Origin: an uncultured Lachnospiraceae bacterium
GTDB lineage: Bacteria > Bacillota > Clostridia > Lachnospirales > Lachnospiraceae
DNA: 64,000 bases
Reading direction: 5' to 3'
Assembly: GCA_947627365.1 (NCBI GenBank)
Contig: CANQVT010000004.1
Location: 21,424-85,423, forward strand
In this document: positions 23,960 through 31,137 of the stretch, in pieces
Numbering within the stretch: position 1 is the stretch's first letter
Layout of the letters: each line of letters begins with the position of its first letter
Program-made: the position numbers and the translations under genes
Notes under the pieces: generated by a model
The model's input: the letters and a program-made list of their open reading frames with translations, nothing else
What the model was told of the DNA's origin: nothing
Databases searched by the model: none

Positions 23960-24322
23960 CTATGCGTCCATAATGTCCTTCACGTACTCGTACAGATCCT
24001 TGACGTTGTACGTCGTCTCCCCGCGCTCCTGCACCTGCTTCTCGAACTTCTGGATCCGGACGGCGAGCCGCAGCACCTTCGCCGCCCCCACCGCCTCCAG
24101 GGACACGCGCATCTTCCTGTCCCTGTGCGCCATCATCTCCGCGAACGCCTTCATCAGGTACCTGTCCCACAGCAGCGCTCCGCCGTCCCGGCCTTCCCAT
24201 TCCTTGACCGCTTCCTCGATGAACTTCTTCCGGTTCAGCGGCTTCTTGTCCGGTGGCAGGACGCCTTGCTCCTTCAGCATCGCCCTGGCGTCCGCACGGG
24301 CCTTCTTCTCCCTCTTCGTCAC
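23960..24322 (-). CDS. Basic helical early protein, unknown function
   Basis: This 120-residue, very basic helical protein (MTKREKKARADARAMLKEQG) starts with GTG at 24322, overlapping the previous stop as GTGA. It contains KFIEEAVKEWEGRDGG and RVSLEAVGAAKVLRLAVRIQ. No known family was recognised. The composition suggests nucleic acid binding. It is part of the translationally coupled early operon. Confidence 0.65.
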   Translation of the reverse strand: MTKREKKARADARAMLKEQGVLPPDKKPLNRKKFIEEAVKEWEGRDGGALLWDRYLMKAFAEMMAHRDRKMRVSLEAVGAAKVLRLAVRIQKFEKQVQERGETTYNVKDLYEYVKDIMDA

Positions 24323-24579
24323 TCCCGCAGCACCTCCATCTCCGCGCTGTACATCGCGAAGCCGACGTCTATGCCGACCGGCAGGTCGATCGCGGTCAGC
24401 ACCCGGTCGGCGATCGCGGGATCCACGCCCCGCTTCTTCAGCATCCCGCAGAACGTGATGCCCTCGTCCGACCGGACGCTCCCGTTCTCCTGGACGCGGA
24501 ACTGGATGCCGTAGGTCGTGCGCCCGATCGTCAGCTTCTCCTGCCAGCCCGTGTCCGTTGTTTCAATCACCAGTTTCAT
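24319..24579 (-). CDS. Early protein of unknown function
   Basis: This 86-residue protein (MKLVIETTDTGWQEKLTIGR) is strand-rich at the start, then has GITFCGMLKKRGVDPAIADR and ends IDVGFAMYSAEMEVLRE. It starts within the stop of the upstream gene (ATGA, 24576-24579). I do not recognise it. The frame is open further upstream, but that part is a shadow of the neighbouring gene. Confidence 0.65.
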   Translation of the reverse strand: MKLVIETTDTGWQEKLTIGRTTYGIQFRVQENGSVRSDEGITFCGMLKKRGVDPAIADRVLTAIDLPVGIDVGFAMYSAEMEVLRE

Positions 24580-24815
24580 GGTCTCCCTCCCTTCATCGCC
24601 TGCTCCTGGTCTTCGACCACGCGCATCGCTGCCAGGTGCACGTCGAGCAGGTTGTCCTTCACGTCGTCCAGACTGCTGCCGAGGGCAAGCGCCCGCACGC
24701 CGGTCATCACCTGGAGCGCGCCGCACAGCTCGGTCAGCTCGACCATGCTGATGTTCTCGCCCTCCAGGTTCACCTTGTCGCCCTTAACCGTCAGCGTGAC
24801 GTTGCAGTCCTTCAT
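24576..24815 (-). CDS. Early protein of unknown function
   Basis: This 79-residue protein (MKDCNVTLTVKGDKVNLEGE) has a two-strand opening and then a helical part with MVELTELCGALQVMTGVRAL. GCGGGAGGCGGAAG lies before the ATG. It overlaps the GemA-like gene by 32 bases and the next gene by 4. The family is not recognised. Confidence 0.65.
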   Translation of the reverse strand: MKDCNVTLTVKGDKVNLEGENISMVELTELCGALQVMTGVRALALGSSLDDVKDNLLDVHLAAMRVVEDQEQAMKGGRP

Positions 24816-25227
24816 CTTCCGCCTCCCGCTTCGTGATCGCCTTCACGGCCTCGATCAGCTTTGACATCTGCGTGTAATCCAGCCACTCCGGAGAGTCCAC
24901 GCGGAACATGCGGCGCGTCAGGCCGTTCAGCCGCTTCGCCTCCCACCCGGCGTCCTCCGCCAGGCGCTTCAGCTTCTTCATCTGGTTGTCCGTCGCCTTC
25001 GACGTCCTGTCCTTCGCCGGGCGTCCGCTCCGCACGGAATCCTTCATCTGCCCCAGCACGTAGGCCACGCGCGCGATCTCCTTCTTCGTCAGCTTCTTCA
25101 TCGAGTCCTTGCCGGTCTGCGCCTGGACGACCAGGTGCAGCTCCTCGCCCGTCATGGACAGCTCCTTGCTCCTTGCGAGCCCCCACAGCGTCCGGATCGT
25201 CGGGTCCGGGCTCTTCTCCTGCTTCAT
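24784..25227 (-). CDS. gemA: GemA-like regulatory protein (Mu gp16)
   Basis: This 147-residue protein has the GemA/DUF1018 pattern: IRTLWGLARSKELSMTGEELHLVV near the N-terminus, then MKKLTKKEIARVAYVL, and a C-terminal QMKKLKRLAEDAGWEA and FRVDSPEWLDYTQMSKLIEA. In Mu, GemA affects host gene expression and DNA supercoiling during early development. The ATG at 25227 is preferred; a GTG two codons upstream overlaps the previous stop. The position after MuB-like and a small gene fits Mu order. Confidence 0.85.
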   Translation of the reverse strand: MKQEKSPDPTIRTLWGLARSKELSMTGEELHLVVQAQTGKDSMKKLTKKEIARVAYVLGQMKDSVRSGRPAKDRTSKATDNQMKKLKRLAEDAGWEAKRLNGLTRRMFRVDSPEWLDYTQMSKLIEAVKAITKREAEDEGLQRHADG

Positions 25228-25229
25228 GC

Positions 25230-25448
25230 TCACCAGATCACCCCCATGTGCTCACGCTTGCCGCGCTGGACGAACGACGGCACGGACGGCCCCGGCAGCG
25301 CCCTCTGCGTCTGCATCTGCGCCTCGTCCGTCCTGCACATGACGTATGTGCTCCGCCCTGCCCTCGCCGCCATCCGTGCGGCCTTCTCCATCTGCTCGAT
25401 GATCCTGTCCTCGTTCATGCCTTCCACTTCGATCGTGATCTTCCTCAT
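25230..25448 (-). CDS. Small early protein
   Basis: This 72-residue protein starts MRKITIEVEGMNEDRIIEQM, a strand followed by a helix, then RAGRSTYVMCRTDEAQMQTQ. AGAGGGGTATTAGCT precedes the ATG at 25448, so the open frame upstream of it is probably untranslated. It sits between MuB-like and GemA-like genes. No family was recognised. Confidence 0.65.
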   Translation of the reverse strand: MRKITIEVEGMNEDRIIEQMEKAARMAARAGRSTYVMCRTDEAQMQTQRALPGPSVPSFVQRGKREHMGVIW

Positions 25449-25498
25449 AGCTAATACCCCTCTTTCTTCGTCTCTTTTTCGGTAAATGTTTCGCCTGC

Positions 25499-26521
25499 TC
25501 ACAGCATCATCATGCCGCTCGCCTCGCGCACGGTGTCCAGCGTGACCTTCGTCTCCCCGCGTTCACGCAGGACGCGCAGCACGTTGTTCAGTGTCCTGTC
25601 TAAAAGCCGGAAGCACCCGCCCCGTGCCGCGTAGGCACGCTGCGCCAGCTCCGCGGCCGCGTCCTCGGTGATGTCCCAGCCCGCCAGGTAGCGCTCCAGC
25701 TCCGCGTGCGTCAGCCCGTGCATCTTGTGATAGAAGTCCACCCGGTTCGAGAAGCGGACCAGGTGCTGCTTCAGGTCTGTCTCCAGCCGCGGCTCCCCCG
25801 CGATCACGACGCCCACGTCCACCTTGTCGAAGATCCCGCGGATGATCTCCAGCTTCGCGGTCGTGTACTTGTTCATCAGCTTGTCCGCCTCGTCGAGGAT
25901 CATCAGGTAGCCCGCGTTCACCCGCAGGAACTCGCGGATCCGCTTCACCCTCCGGTGGATCGTGCCGCCCTCGGCCAGCAGCCCCAGGCGCTCCTCGATC
26001 TCCTCCAGCATGTCCTTGCTGCTCATGGTGTCGTCACATTCGAGATAGCAGACGCGCGGCAGCTGTGCGTAGCGCTGGAGCGCGTGCGTCTTGCCGTAGC
26101 CGGAGCGGCCGACCACGATGCCGAGCGCCCTGTCCTCCTGGCAGCTCTGGCACAGCCCGATCACCTTGCGGTAGTCGTCACTCTCGAAGTAGCGGATCTT
26201 CTCCGGCAGCCTGCCCGGCTCCGGAGCGGCCGCCTGCGCGTCTGCCTCCTGCGCGGCCGCCTCGCCGTCCAGCCACTTCCGGCCGTCGCCGTACTCGGCC
26301 TCCGTCTCGTCCATCCACCTGCGCAGCACCGTCTCGACCGTCTCCGGGTTGCTCCGGTACGTGCCGGAGAGGTACTGCGAGATCATCGACCGGCTGCATC
26401 CCGTCATGATCGCCAGCTCCTGCTTCGTGCAGTGGATCTTTGCCAGGCGCTCCGTCACGGCCAGCGCCAGCTCCGTCGGCGTCCCTTCCTTTTTGTTTGT
26501 GTTGGTAGTTGCTTCGTTCAT
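25499..26521 (-). CDS. MuB-like transposition ATPase
   Basis: This 340-residue AAA+ ATPase has an N-terminal helix-turn-helix (CTKQELAIMTGCSRSMISQYL, shown here in pieces: about residues 30-50), as in MuB. The ATPase core has VVGRSGYGKTHAL as Walker A (about 138-146) and LMILDEADKL as Walker B (about 207-216). MuB captures target DNA and activates the transposase. The start at 26521 is set by GAGAGGGTATAAAC. Ser-rich SSKDMLEEIEERL may be the sensor region. It follows the transposase with one tiny membrane gene between. Confidence 0.92.
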   Translation of the reverse strand: MNEATTNTNKKEGTPTELALAVTERLAKIHCTKQELAIMTGCSRSMISQYLSGTYRSNPETVETVLRRWMDETEAEYGDGRKWLDGEAAAQEADAQAAAPEPGRLPEKIRYFESDDYRKVIGLCQSCQEDRALGIVVGRSGYGKTHALQRYAQLPRVCYLECDDTMSSKDMLEEIEERLGLLAEGGTIHRRVKRIREFLRVNAGYLMILDEADKLMNKYTTAKLEIIRGIFDKVDVGVVIAGEPRLETDLKQHLVRFSNRVDFYHKMHGLTHAELERYLAGWDITEDAAAELAQRAYAARGGCFRLLDRTLNNVLRVLRERGETKVTLDTVREASGMMML

Positions 26522-26544
26522 GTTTATACCCTCTCTTTCTCCTG

Positions 26545-26676
26545 TTATCGTCTTTGGTCCCAAAACTCCGGGTTGAACAGATCCAGCGGCAGGAAGAGCA
26601 GGCTCACCAGTGTGCAGACCAGCCAGAAGATGCCCCAGAAGACTGCCCCGGCAAACCGCAGGATCCTGTCCGCCAT
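26545..26676 (-). CDS. 43-residue membrane protein between transposase and MuB-like gene
   Basis: The product starts MADRILRFAGAVFWGIFWLV and continues CTLVSLLFLPLDLFNPEFWD, so most of it is a membrane hairpin or a single long membrane segment. GGGGAGGCGTGACGGC precedes the ATG at 26676. The gene fits exactly between the two transposition genes. It has no known counterpart in Mu. A role in anchoring or superinfection exclusion is possible but unsupported. Confidence 0.7.
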   Translation of the reverse strand: MADRILRFAGAVFWGIFWLVCTLVSLLFLPLDLFNPEFWDQRR

Positions 26677-26680
26677 GCCG

Positions 26681-28801
26681 TCACGCCTCCCCGATCGTCT
26701 TCAGGCGCTCCAGCGCCTTCTGTGCCTGCGCGCTCATGTAGCGTGAGCTCGCGCGCTCCTTCTTCAGCTCCTTGTAGTTCTGCTGCACGTGGCGGCTGTC
26801 CGGGAACTGCACCGTGTTGCTCTTCGGTGCCCTGCCGACCAGCAGTCCGTCCATCCCGGCCACCTCCCTGCGGATGCCTTCCTGCGCGTTCAGCTCCTCG
26901 AACGGCGTGGTCGCTTCCTTCAGGATCTCCCGGTCACGCTTCACCTGCGCGTTCTGCCGCCTGCGGTGCTCCTTCAGGACGTCGTCGCTCACCGTCCCGA
27001 ACTGGAGCAGTTCCTGGCTTGCGGCCTCGCAGATCAGCCTGCCCTTCTGGTCGAAGACGTAGATGCTCGTCACGTCGTCCGGGTCCCACTTGATCGTCAC
27101 ACTCTCGCCGATGTGCCGGATCAGCTCGCCGTCCTCGTCCATGTAGTAGTGGCCGCGGCGCTCGATGCCGGTGTTGTACACCCGCACCCGGTCTTCCTTC
27201 ATCATCAGCATGGTCGCCTGCACCTTCGCGGGCGGGGCCTTGAAGTAGCGCTCGCCGTTCTCGAAGAGCGACAGCGGCGTCCTGTACTCCTCGCCCGCCT
27301 TCTTCAGCTCTGCGTGCTTCCACTCGCTGTACTTCGTCAGCTTCCAGGTCGTCCAGCGCTCGTAGAACTCTTCGAGCGTCAGCAGCCTGCCCTGCTCGGC
27401 CATCCGCTGGATGTCCTTGTTCACCTTCGCGGACGTCAGCGATCCGGTCAGCGTGCCGGTGTAGCTCGCGAGCCACTTCGTGAACCGGCTGCATACCGTC
27501 TCGAAGAAGCGCTCGATCTGCCCCTTCGTCCAGGGCTCGTAGGGCATCGCGATGTGCTCGTCCTCGATCCCGATCGCACGGTAGAAGCCGCGCGTCGCGT
27601 CGTCGAACGCCATCGCGAAGTGCTCGTCCTTCGCCTCCTGGTCGTGCCGGTCCTTGCGGTCCACGCCGATCATCTCCTTCGCGGTGTAGTCCTTGCCGTT
27701 GTCTATGTAGAGATACTTCGGCACGCTCCCCGCGTCGTGGTAGATCAGCTTCAGCAGGCTCTGCTTCAGGATCTGCGCGTTCGCGTCCCGGCACATGATG
27801 TCGCCGAGGATCCAGCGGCTGCGCGTGTCGATCCAGCAGACCAGCTTCGGCCTGATCGGCACCAGCTTCCCGTTCTTCGCCCGGACCGTCACCCAGCAGT
27901 CGAAGGTGTGCTCGTCGCCCTGGACGATCTCCAGCACCTCCAGCCCCTTCGTGTCCCTGCGCTTCTTCTGCATCTTCCGGTTCTTGTAGTCCCGGATGCC
28001 GTTGGCCGCCAGGAAGTGCGCGTTCTTCATGCCCTCGTCTTCCATCAGCCAGGCGATGTAGCGCACCACGCTCTGGTAGCTCGGGATCTTCTCCCATCCC
28101 TTCAGCTGCTGGATGTCCTCCAGCTTCTCGTAGAGCATCTCGCGCGTGCCCCGGTTGCCCGCGAAGCCCGCGTCGAACCAGATGTTCTTGATCGTCTGCT
28201 TGACCTCCGGCGCGAAGCTCGGGAACGTCCCCGCGTCGCGCGGCTTCCGGCAGAGGCAGAGGATCCGGAAGTATTCGTAGTTGCACCCGGTCTCCTTCTC
28301 CATCTTGTCCTGCCAGGCCAGCGCCTCCATGTATGCTTTCGCGTACCGGTAGATCGTCCGCGCGCCCTTGCCCAGGCGCTCCTGCGCGAACTGCTCCGCG
28401 TGTTTCGTGCGCTCGTCCAGGTCGTAGGCCAGGAACTCCCGGACCACGTTGCCCAGCTCCACGCCCTTGTAGTAGGCGTCGCTGTACTGGTGCATGTACC
28501 AGTCGATGTCCGTGTCCACGTACCAGGGCCGCCCCTGCTTCACCGGCTCCTGCCCTTCGGCGTCCTCCGGATCCGCGGCCAGCGCCCGCAGCCGTTCCCG
28601 CTCCCGCCAGGCGGCACGCGCCTGCTTTGAGAGGCTGTTGACCGACACGAGCGTCAGATCCTTGCCCCCTTCTTCGCGCTTGACGCGCTTGACGCCCATG
28701 TCCTCCGGGTTGCGGTTCGCTCTCTTTTGAATTGTTTTGTACGGAATACCCTCTAAGGCCGCCGCCTCGTCGAGGGTGATGTATGCCGTCTGTGCTGCCA
28801 T
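26681..28801 (-). CDS. Mu-like DDE transposase (MuA)
   Basis: This 706-residue protein has an N-terminal Mu DNA-binding domain (about 5-70, ITLDEAAALEGIPYKTIQKR). The RNase H-like core has Asp296 in QGDEHTF, Asp367 in LYIDNGKDY and Glu430 in KGQIERFF. A C-terminal beta-barrel follows (about 560-640) and a basic tail that should contact the MuB-like ATPase. It cuts phage ends and joins them to target DNA, for both integration and replication. GCATAGGAGGGAGAGAGCG precedes the ATG. All three catalytic residues are present, so the enzyme looks active. Confidence 0.96.
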   Translation of the reverse strand: MAAQTAYITLDEAAALEGIPYKTIQKRANRNPEDMGVKRVKREEGGKDLTLVSVNSLSKQARAAWRERERLRALAADPEDAEGQEPVKQGRPWYVDTDIDWYMHQYSDAYYKGVELGNVVREFLAYDLDERTKHAEQFAQERLGKGARTIYRYAKAYMEALAWQDKMEKETGCNYEYFRILCLCRKPRDAGTFPSFAPEVKQTIKNIWFDAGFAGNRGTREMLYEKLEDIQQLKGWEKIPSYQSVVRYIAWLMEDEGMKNAHFLAANGIRDYKNRKMQKKRRDTKGLEVLEIVQGDEHTFDCWVTVRAKNGKLVPIRPKLVCWIDTRSRWILGDIMCRDANAQILKQSLLKLIYHDAGSVPKYLYIDNGKDYTAKEMIGVDRKDRHDQEAKDEHFAMAFDDATRGFYRAIGIEDEHIAMPYEPWTKGQIERFFETVCSRFTKWLASYTGTLTGSLTSAKVNKDIQRMAEQGRLLTLEEFYERWTTWKLTKYSEWKHAELKKAGEEYRTPLSLFENGERYFKAPPAKVQATMLMMKEDRVRVYNTGIERRGHYYMDEDGELIRHIGESVTIKWDPDDVTSIYVFDQKGRLICEAASQELLQFGTVSDDVLKEHRRRQNAQVKRDREILKEATTPFEELNAQEGIRREVAGMDGLLVGRAPKSNTVQFPDSRHVQQNYKELKKERASSRYMSAQAQKALERLKTIGEA

Positions 28802-28814
28802 CGCTCTCTCCCTC

Positions 28815-29030
28815 CTATGCTGCGGCGTATTCGTTGATGTTGATGTCGAGCATCGTGCAGATCTTCAGGATGTACCGTTCCCCGCTCCGCTGGCCCGACA
28901 GGATCTTCGTGATATATTGAGGTGCGATGCCGAGGGCTTCCGCCAGCTGTCGCTGCGTCATGCCCCGGTCTATTAATTTGTGTTTGATTTCTCGCCCGAG
29001 CGGGGTCAGGTTCGTGTTCTGCCATGCCAT
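28815..29030 (-). CDS. Ner-like helix-turn-helix regulator
   Basis: This 71-residue Cro/XRE-type protein contains IKHKLIDRGMTQRQLAEALG, IAPQYITKILSGQRSG and a C-terminal TMLDININEYAAA. In Mu, Ner is a small HTH protein that tunes early and repressor promoters and precedes gene A, as here. The start is put at 29030, after AAGGAAGTGATAAAC. The frame is open upstream to 29153, but that would cover the opposing gene's promoter and ribosome site. Confidence 0.85.
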   Translation of the reverse strand: MAWQNTNLTPLGREIKHKLIDRGMTQRQLAEALGIAPQYITKILSGQRSGERYILKICTMLDININEYAAA

Positions 29031-29062
29031 GTTTATCACTTCCTTTTCAGCATCTGCTCTGT

Positions 29063-29068
29063 TATAAT
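29063..29068 (+). promoter_or_regulatory. Extended -10 promoter for the plus-strand small gene
   Basis: TGTTATAAT (29060-29068) is a perfect extended -10 box. No good -35 is visible (TTCCTT at the right distance). It would start transcription near 29075, just ahead of a strong ribosome site at 29103. It lies in the leader of the Ner-like gene on the other strand, so the two could interfere. Confidence 0.55.
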
Positions 29069-29117
29069 GTAGTTGCGTGTTGTTTCCATTCCTGCACGTA
29101 GAAAGGAGGTGGAAACA

Positions 29118-29318
29118 ATGTCGTTTTGTTACCCCGATCCGACCGGGATGCACGAGCCAAAGACGCCAATCTGGAAACTCGTGTACTCGATCGAATCGGC
29201 TGATGGTTCATCTGTCCGTGAATACCAGGCAAAGAGCCCGGAACCCGGCCGGATGTTCCAGATGCGCGTCTGCGAGGATGACTCCGGTTCTTCCGGCTCC
29301 TACAGCATCACCCGTTGA
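29118..29318 (+). CDS. 66-residue protein encoded against the early operon
   Basis: The product begins MSFCYPDPTGMHEPKTPIWK and ends in a Ser/Gly-rich tail (EDDSGSSGSYSITR). AAAGGAGGTGGAAACA before the ATG is one of the strongest ribosome sites in the window. Together with the extended -10 at 29063 this supports a real plus-strand gene. It runs against the early operon, with its 3' end overlapping the end of the 29308 gene. Such a gene would best be expressed in the lysogen. The family is not recognised. Confidence 0.65.
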   Translation: MSFCYPDPTGMHEPKTPIWKLVYSIESADGSSVREYQAKSPEPGRMFQMRVCEDDSGSSGSYSITR

Positions 29319-29730
29319 CGCCGGGCGGGGGCAGCTTCGGCTGCTCCCTGTCTATGTCAGACAGCGTTCTGCTGATGACATCAGTGCGTTCATTGTAGTG
29401 TCTGTTCGCCAGCTGCTTCTCCGTCCTGCGGATCTCGCCCGCCAGCATGTTCAGCTTCTTAATAAAACCGGGATTGTCGCGGCACCACTTCACGATCGGC
29501 TCCGTCACCATGTGTTCGTCCCTGGCCGTCCTGCGTTCCTTCCGGATCCTCCGGAGCGCGCGTGCCATCCGCGCGTCGTTGTGGTACCCGTCGTCGTGCA
29601 GCTCCAGCCGGTGCAGGATGTCCTGCGTCTGAAGATCCGCCTCCCGTTCCTTCTGGATCGCGTCGTTGCACTCCTGCTCTGCTTCCCGCAAAAATTTAAG
29701 GAACGCCGCGATCGTCTCGCTCTTCGTCAT
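29308..29730 (-). CDS. Early protein, helical, unknown function
   Basis: This 140-residue charged helical protein starts MTKSETIAAFLKFLREAEQE and contains HMVTEPIVKWCRDNPGFIKK and LANRHYNERTDVISRTLSD. The start overlaps the previous stop as ATGA. It is the second gene after the early promoter. The family is not recognised. Its end overlaps the opposing small gene by 11 bases. Confidence 0.65.
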   Translation of the reverse strand: MTKSETIAAFLKFLREAEQECNDAIQKEREADLQTQDILHRLELHDDGYHNDARMARALRRIRKERRTARDEHMVTEPIVKWCRDNPGFIKKLNMLAGEIRRTEKQLANRHYNERTDVISRTLSDIDREQPKLPPPGVNG

Positions 29731-29903
29731 GTCTCCTTGTCGATGCGCCGCACCTTCGGCTTCCCGATCCGCTTCAGCGATGCCCGGTTCACGATCTCCA
29801 GCTGCCCCGTCGTGTCCTTCGTGACCAGCCAGTCTTCCGGATCGTACCCGTGCGAGCGCATCAGCGTCTTCTGCTTCAGCGTCGGCCTCTTCCCGTTCTT
29901 CAT
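29727..29903 (-). CDS. DUF6906-type small protein
   Basis: This 58-residue protein, MKNGKRPTLKQKTLMRSHGY followed by DPEDWLVTKDTTGQLEIVNR and a basic end, matches a small family common in Clostridia phages (DUF6906). It pairs a basic N-terminus with a short strand motif. AAGGGGAGGAG precedes the ATG. It is the first gene downstream of the early promoter. The function is unknown. Confidence 0.75.
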   Translation of the reverse strand: MKNGKRPTLKQKTLMRSHGYDPEDWLVTKDTTGQLEIVNRASLKRIGKPKVRRIDKET

Positions 29904-29983
29904 CTCCTCCCCTTCTTTCCTGCTCTGTTTACTGTTCCGGGCCTTCAGATCGGCACCATCCGGGCAGAACGCCCGTTCTGCGA

Positions 29984-30012
29984 TTGAGAAATTATCGCGG
30001 CTGTGATATGAT
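29984..30012 (+). promoter_or_regulatory. Repressor promoter
   Basis: TTGAGA (29984-29989), 17 bases, then TATGAT (30007-30012) with TG one base upstream of the -10. Start of transcription would be near 30019, about 108 bases before the repressor start codon. It faces the early promoter, so the two transcripts overlap at their 5' ends. Confidence 0.7.
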
Positions 30013-30042
30013 TTAGAATGAATTATTAAGGGTTACATGATA

Positions 30043-30071
30043 ATAATATCTCTCAACTAGGAGAATGTCAA
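30043..30071 (-). promoter_or_regulatory. Early lytic promoter
   Basis: On the minus strand a consensus TTGACA (30071-30066) is followed after 17 bases by TATTAT (30048-30043). It would start near 30036 and run into the early operon. One repressor-operator-like repeat (30051-30065) fills the spacer, so binding there should block RNA polymerase. Confidence 0.8.
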
Positions 30072-30115
30072 GAAAAAATGTTCTATATCGGAGAAAAAGT
30101 TTCTATATAGGAGAA
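30051..30115. promoter_or_regulatory. Three operator-like repeats
   Basis: TCTCAACTAGGAGAA (30051-30065), TTCTATATCGGAGAA (30081-30095) and TTCTATATAGGAGAA (30101-30115) share a partly symmetric TTCT...AGAA pattern. The first lies within the early promoter spacer; the other two lie upstream of its -35 box and just before the repressor ribosome site. The arrangement fits repressor control of both promoters. Confidence 0.7.
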
Positions 30116-30126
30116 TGGAGGAGATC

Positions 30127-30543
30127 ATGGATTCAGTCGGTAAAAGAATAAAGGACCGCAGAAAAGAGCTGAGATTAACACAAACAGATATTAAGAAACT
30201 CGTCGGTATTTCTTCGGGAAATATCAGCGAGATCGAGAACGGGAACCGCTTGCCAGCTGCTGGCACTCTCGTGCAGCTTGCGAGCGTTTTGCAGTGTTCT
30301 GTTGATTGGATATTGACTGGCGTGTCTCCTATCCAGGAGAGGCCGCCGATCTCCGCAAACGGAGAAATTGAAGAAGAGCTGCTTCGTGTCTTCCGGCAGC
30401 TGGATCCGGACGACCGCAGCGAGCTCGTGGAGATCGCGCAGATGAAGCTCTCCAGGCGAGCGAGGGGGGGTGCCGGATCATCCAGTTCCGGCGATCCTGA
30501 TCGCCTAAAAGCCGTCGCTGGCGGGGATGGTGTTTCTGCGTGA
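30127..30543 (+). CDS. Phage repressor (XRE helix-turn-helix)
   Basis: This 138-residue protein has an N-terminal XRE domain: IKDRRKELRLTQTDIKKLVG, ISSGNISEIENGNRLPAAGT, LVQLASVLQCSVDWILTG. The C-terminal part (about residues 85-110, LLRVFRQLDPDDRSELVEIA) resembles the short helical tail of small clostridial phage repressors. It has no peptidase domain. The start at 30127 follows GGAGGAGATC; an ATG at 30115 is less well placed. It is the only plus-strand gene of the switch and should hold the lysogenic state. Confidence 0.88.
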   Translation: MDSVGKRIKDRRKELRLTQTDIKKLVGISSGNISEIENGNRLPAAGTLVQLASVLQCSVDWILTGVSPIQERPPISANGEIEEELLRVFRQLDPDDRSELVEIAQMKLSRRARGGAGSSSSGDPDRLKAVAGGDGVSA

Positions 30544-30559
30544 CTTTTTGGGTTATTTT

Positions 30560-30583
30560 GGATTATTTATAATCCACTTTTTT
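30560..30583 (+). terminator. Weak terminator after the repressor
   Basis: GGATTA-TTTA-TAATCC (30560-30575) is a six-pair stem followed by ACTTTTTT. The stem is AT-rich, so it may be leaky. Confidence 0.5.
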
Positions 30584-30846
30584 GTCTCATTGTAAAAAGT
30601 GCGCGACCGGCCGCGAAAATTGGAAAAAATCCCGTAAATGCGGCAAAGAGACACGGTTCGGAAAATATTTCAGTTTTGTCTCATTGGTTTGTGACGCCCG
30701 CAGCCAGGTCACGGCGTGGATCCGGAGCCGCGTCGCCGTCGCTCCGCTCCGCCGCTGTCAGCGTGTAACGCCCATTTTATCGGTGTTTGACGCGTTCGCG
30801 TCTCGGAATTGTGACGCCGTGACGCACAGAAGTGACGCGCAGGCGC

Positions 30847-30875
30847 TTGTCAGATCACCAGGTCGGTGCTAGAAT
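30847..30875 (+). promoter_or_regulatory. Promoter of the small-RNA candidate
   Basis: TTGTCA (30847-30852), 17 bases, TAGAAT (30870-30875), with TG at the extended -10 position. Transcription would begin at about 30881. Three GTGACGC repeats lie within 40 bases upstream of the -35 box. Confidence 0.7.
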
Positions 30876-30880
30876 TGTAA

Positions 30881-30960
30881 ACGGTAGTTAATACCGTCTC
30901 TTTCAAAATGGGTTTATCAGTGAAAAAACCGCGGGAAGCTGCTTATTTCCGCGGTTTTTT
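30881..30960 (+). ncRNA. Possible 80-nt small RNA at the phage end
   Basis: The predicted transcript starts at a hairpin (ACGGTA-GTTAA-TACCGT, 30881-30897). It has about 25 mostly unpaired bases including CTCTTTC, and ends in a strong terminator. There is no ribosome site or credible reading frame in it. The promoter, the 5' hairpin at the exact start and the terminator together suggest a defined RNA. It may regulate phage genes by pairing: CTCTTTC is complementary to GAAAGAG in the leader of the MuB-like gene, although purine-rich leaders give such matches by chance. Confidence 0.55.
30923..30960 (+). terminator. Strong terminator (works in both directions)
   Basis: AAAAAACCGCGG and CCGCGGTTTTTT form a perfect 12-base inverted repeat with a 14-base loop. 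The GC core and flanking A/T runs would stop transcription from either side, which would insulate the phage from readthrough at its end. Confidence 0.85.
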
Positions 30961-31137
30961 CCTGTTCTTCTCACGTCGTCGGCCGATCGCGTGAAAAAAT
31001 ATGCTCTATTCTCATTTTATTTGTCAATGGACGCGTTCGCGCGCGTCTCAAAAAATCGGTTTTTCCCTTTATTTATCGGGTTTTCCCGCCATTTCCCGCG
31101 TCGTCGTTCGTCGTCTCGACGTGGATCTCGTTTTTGA

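Noticed and set aside
30582..30872. Plus-strand frame of 96 codons near the phage end
   Set aside because: No ribosome site, odd composition, and it covers the direct repeats and GTGACGC array.
30908..30994. 28-codon frame inside the small-RNA candidate
   Set aside because: No ribosome site, and it would run through the strong terminator hairpin.
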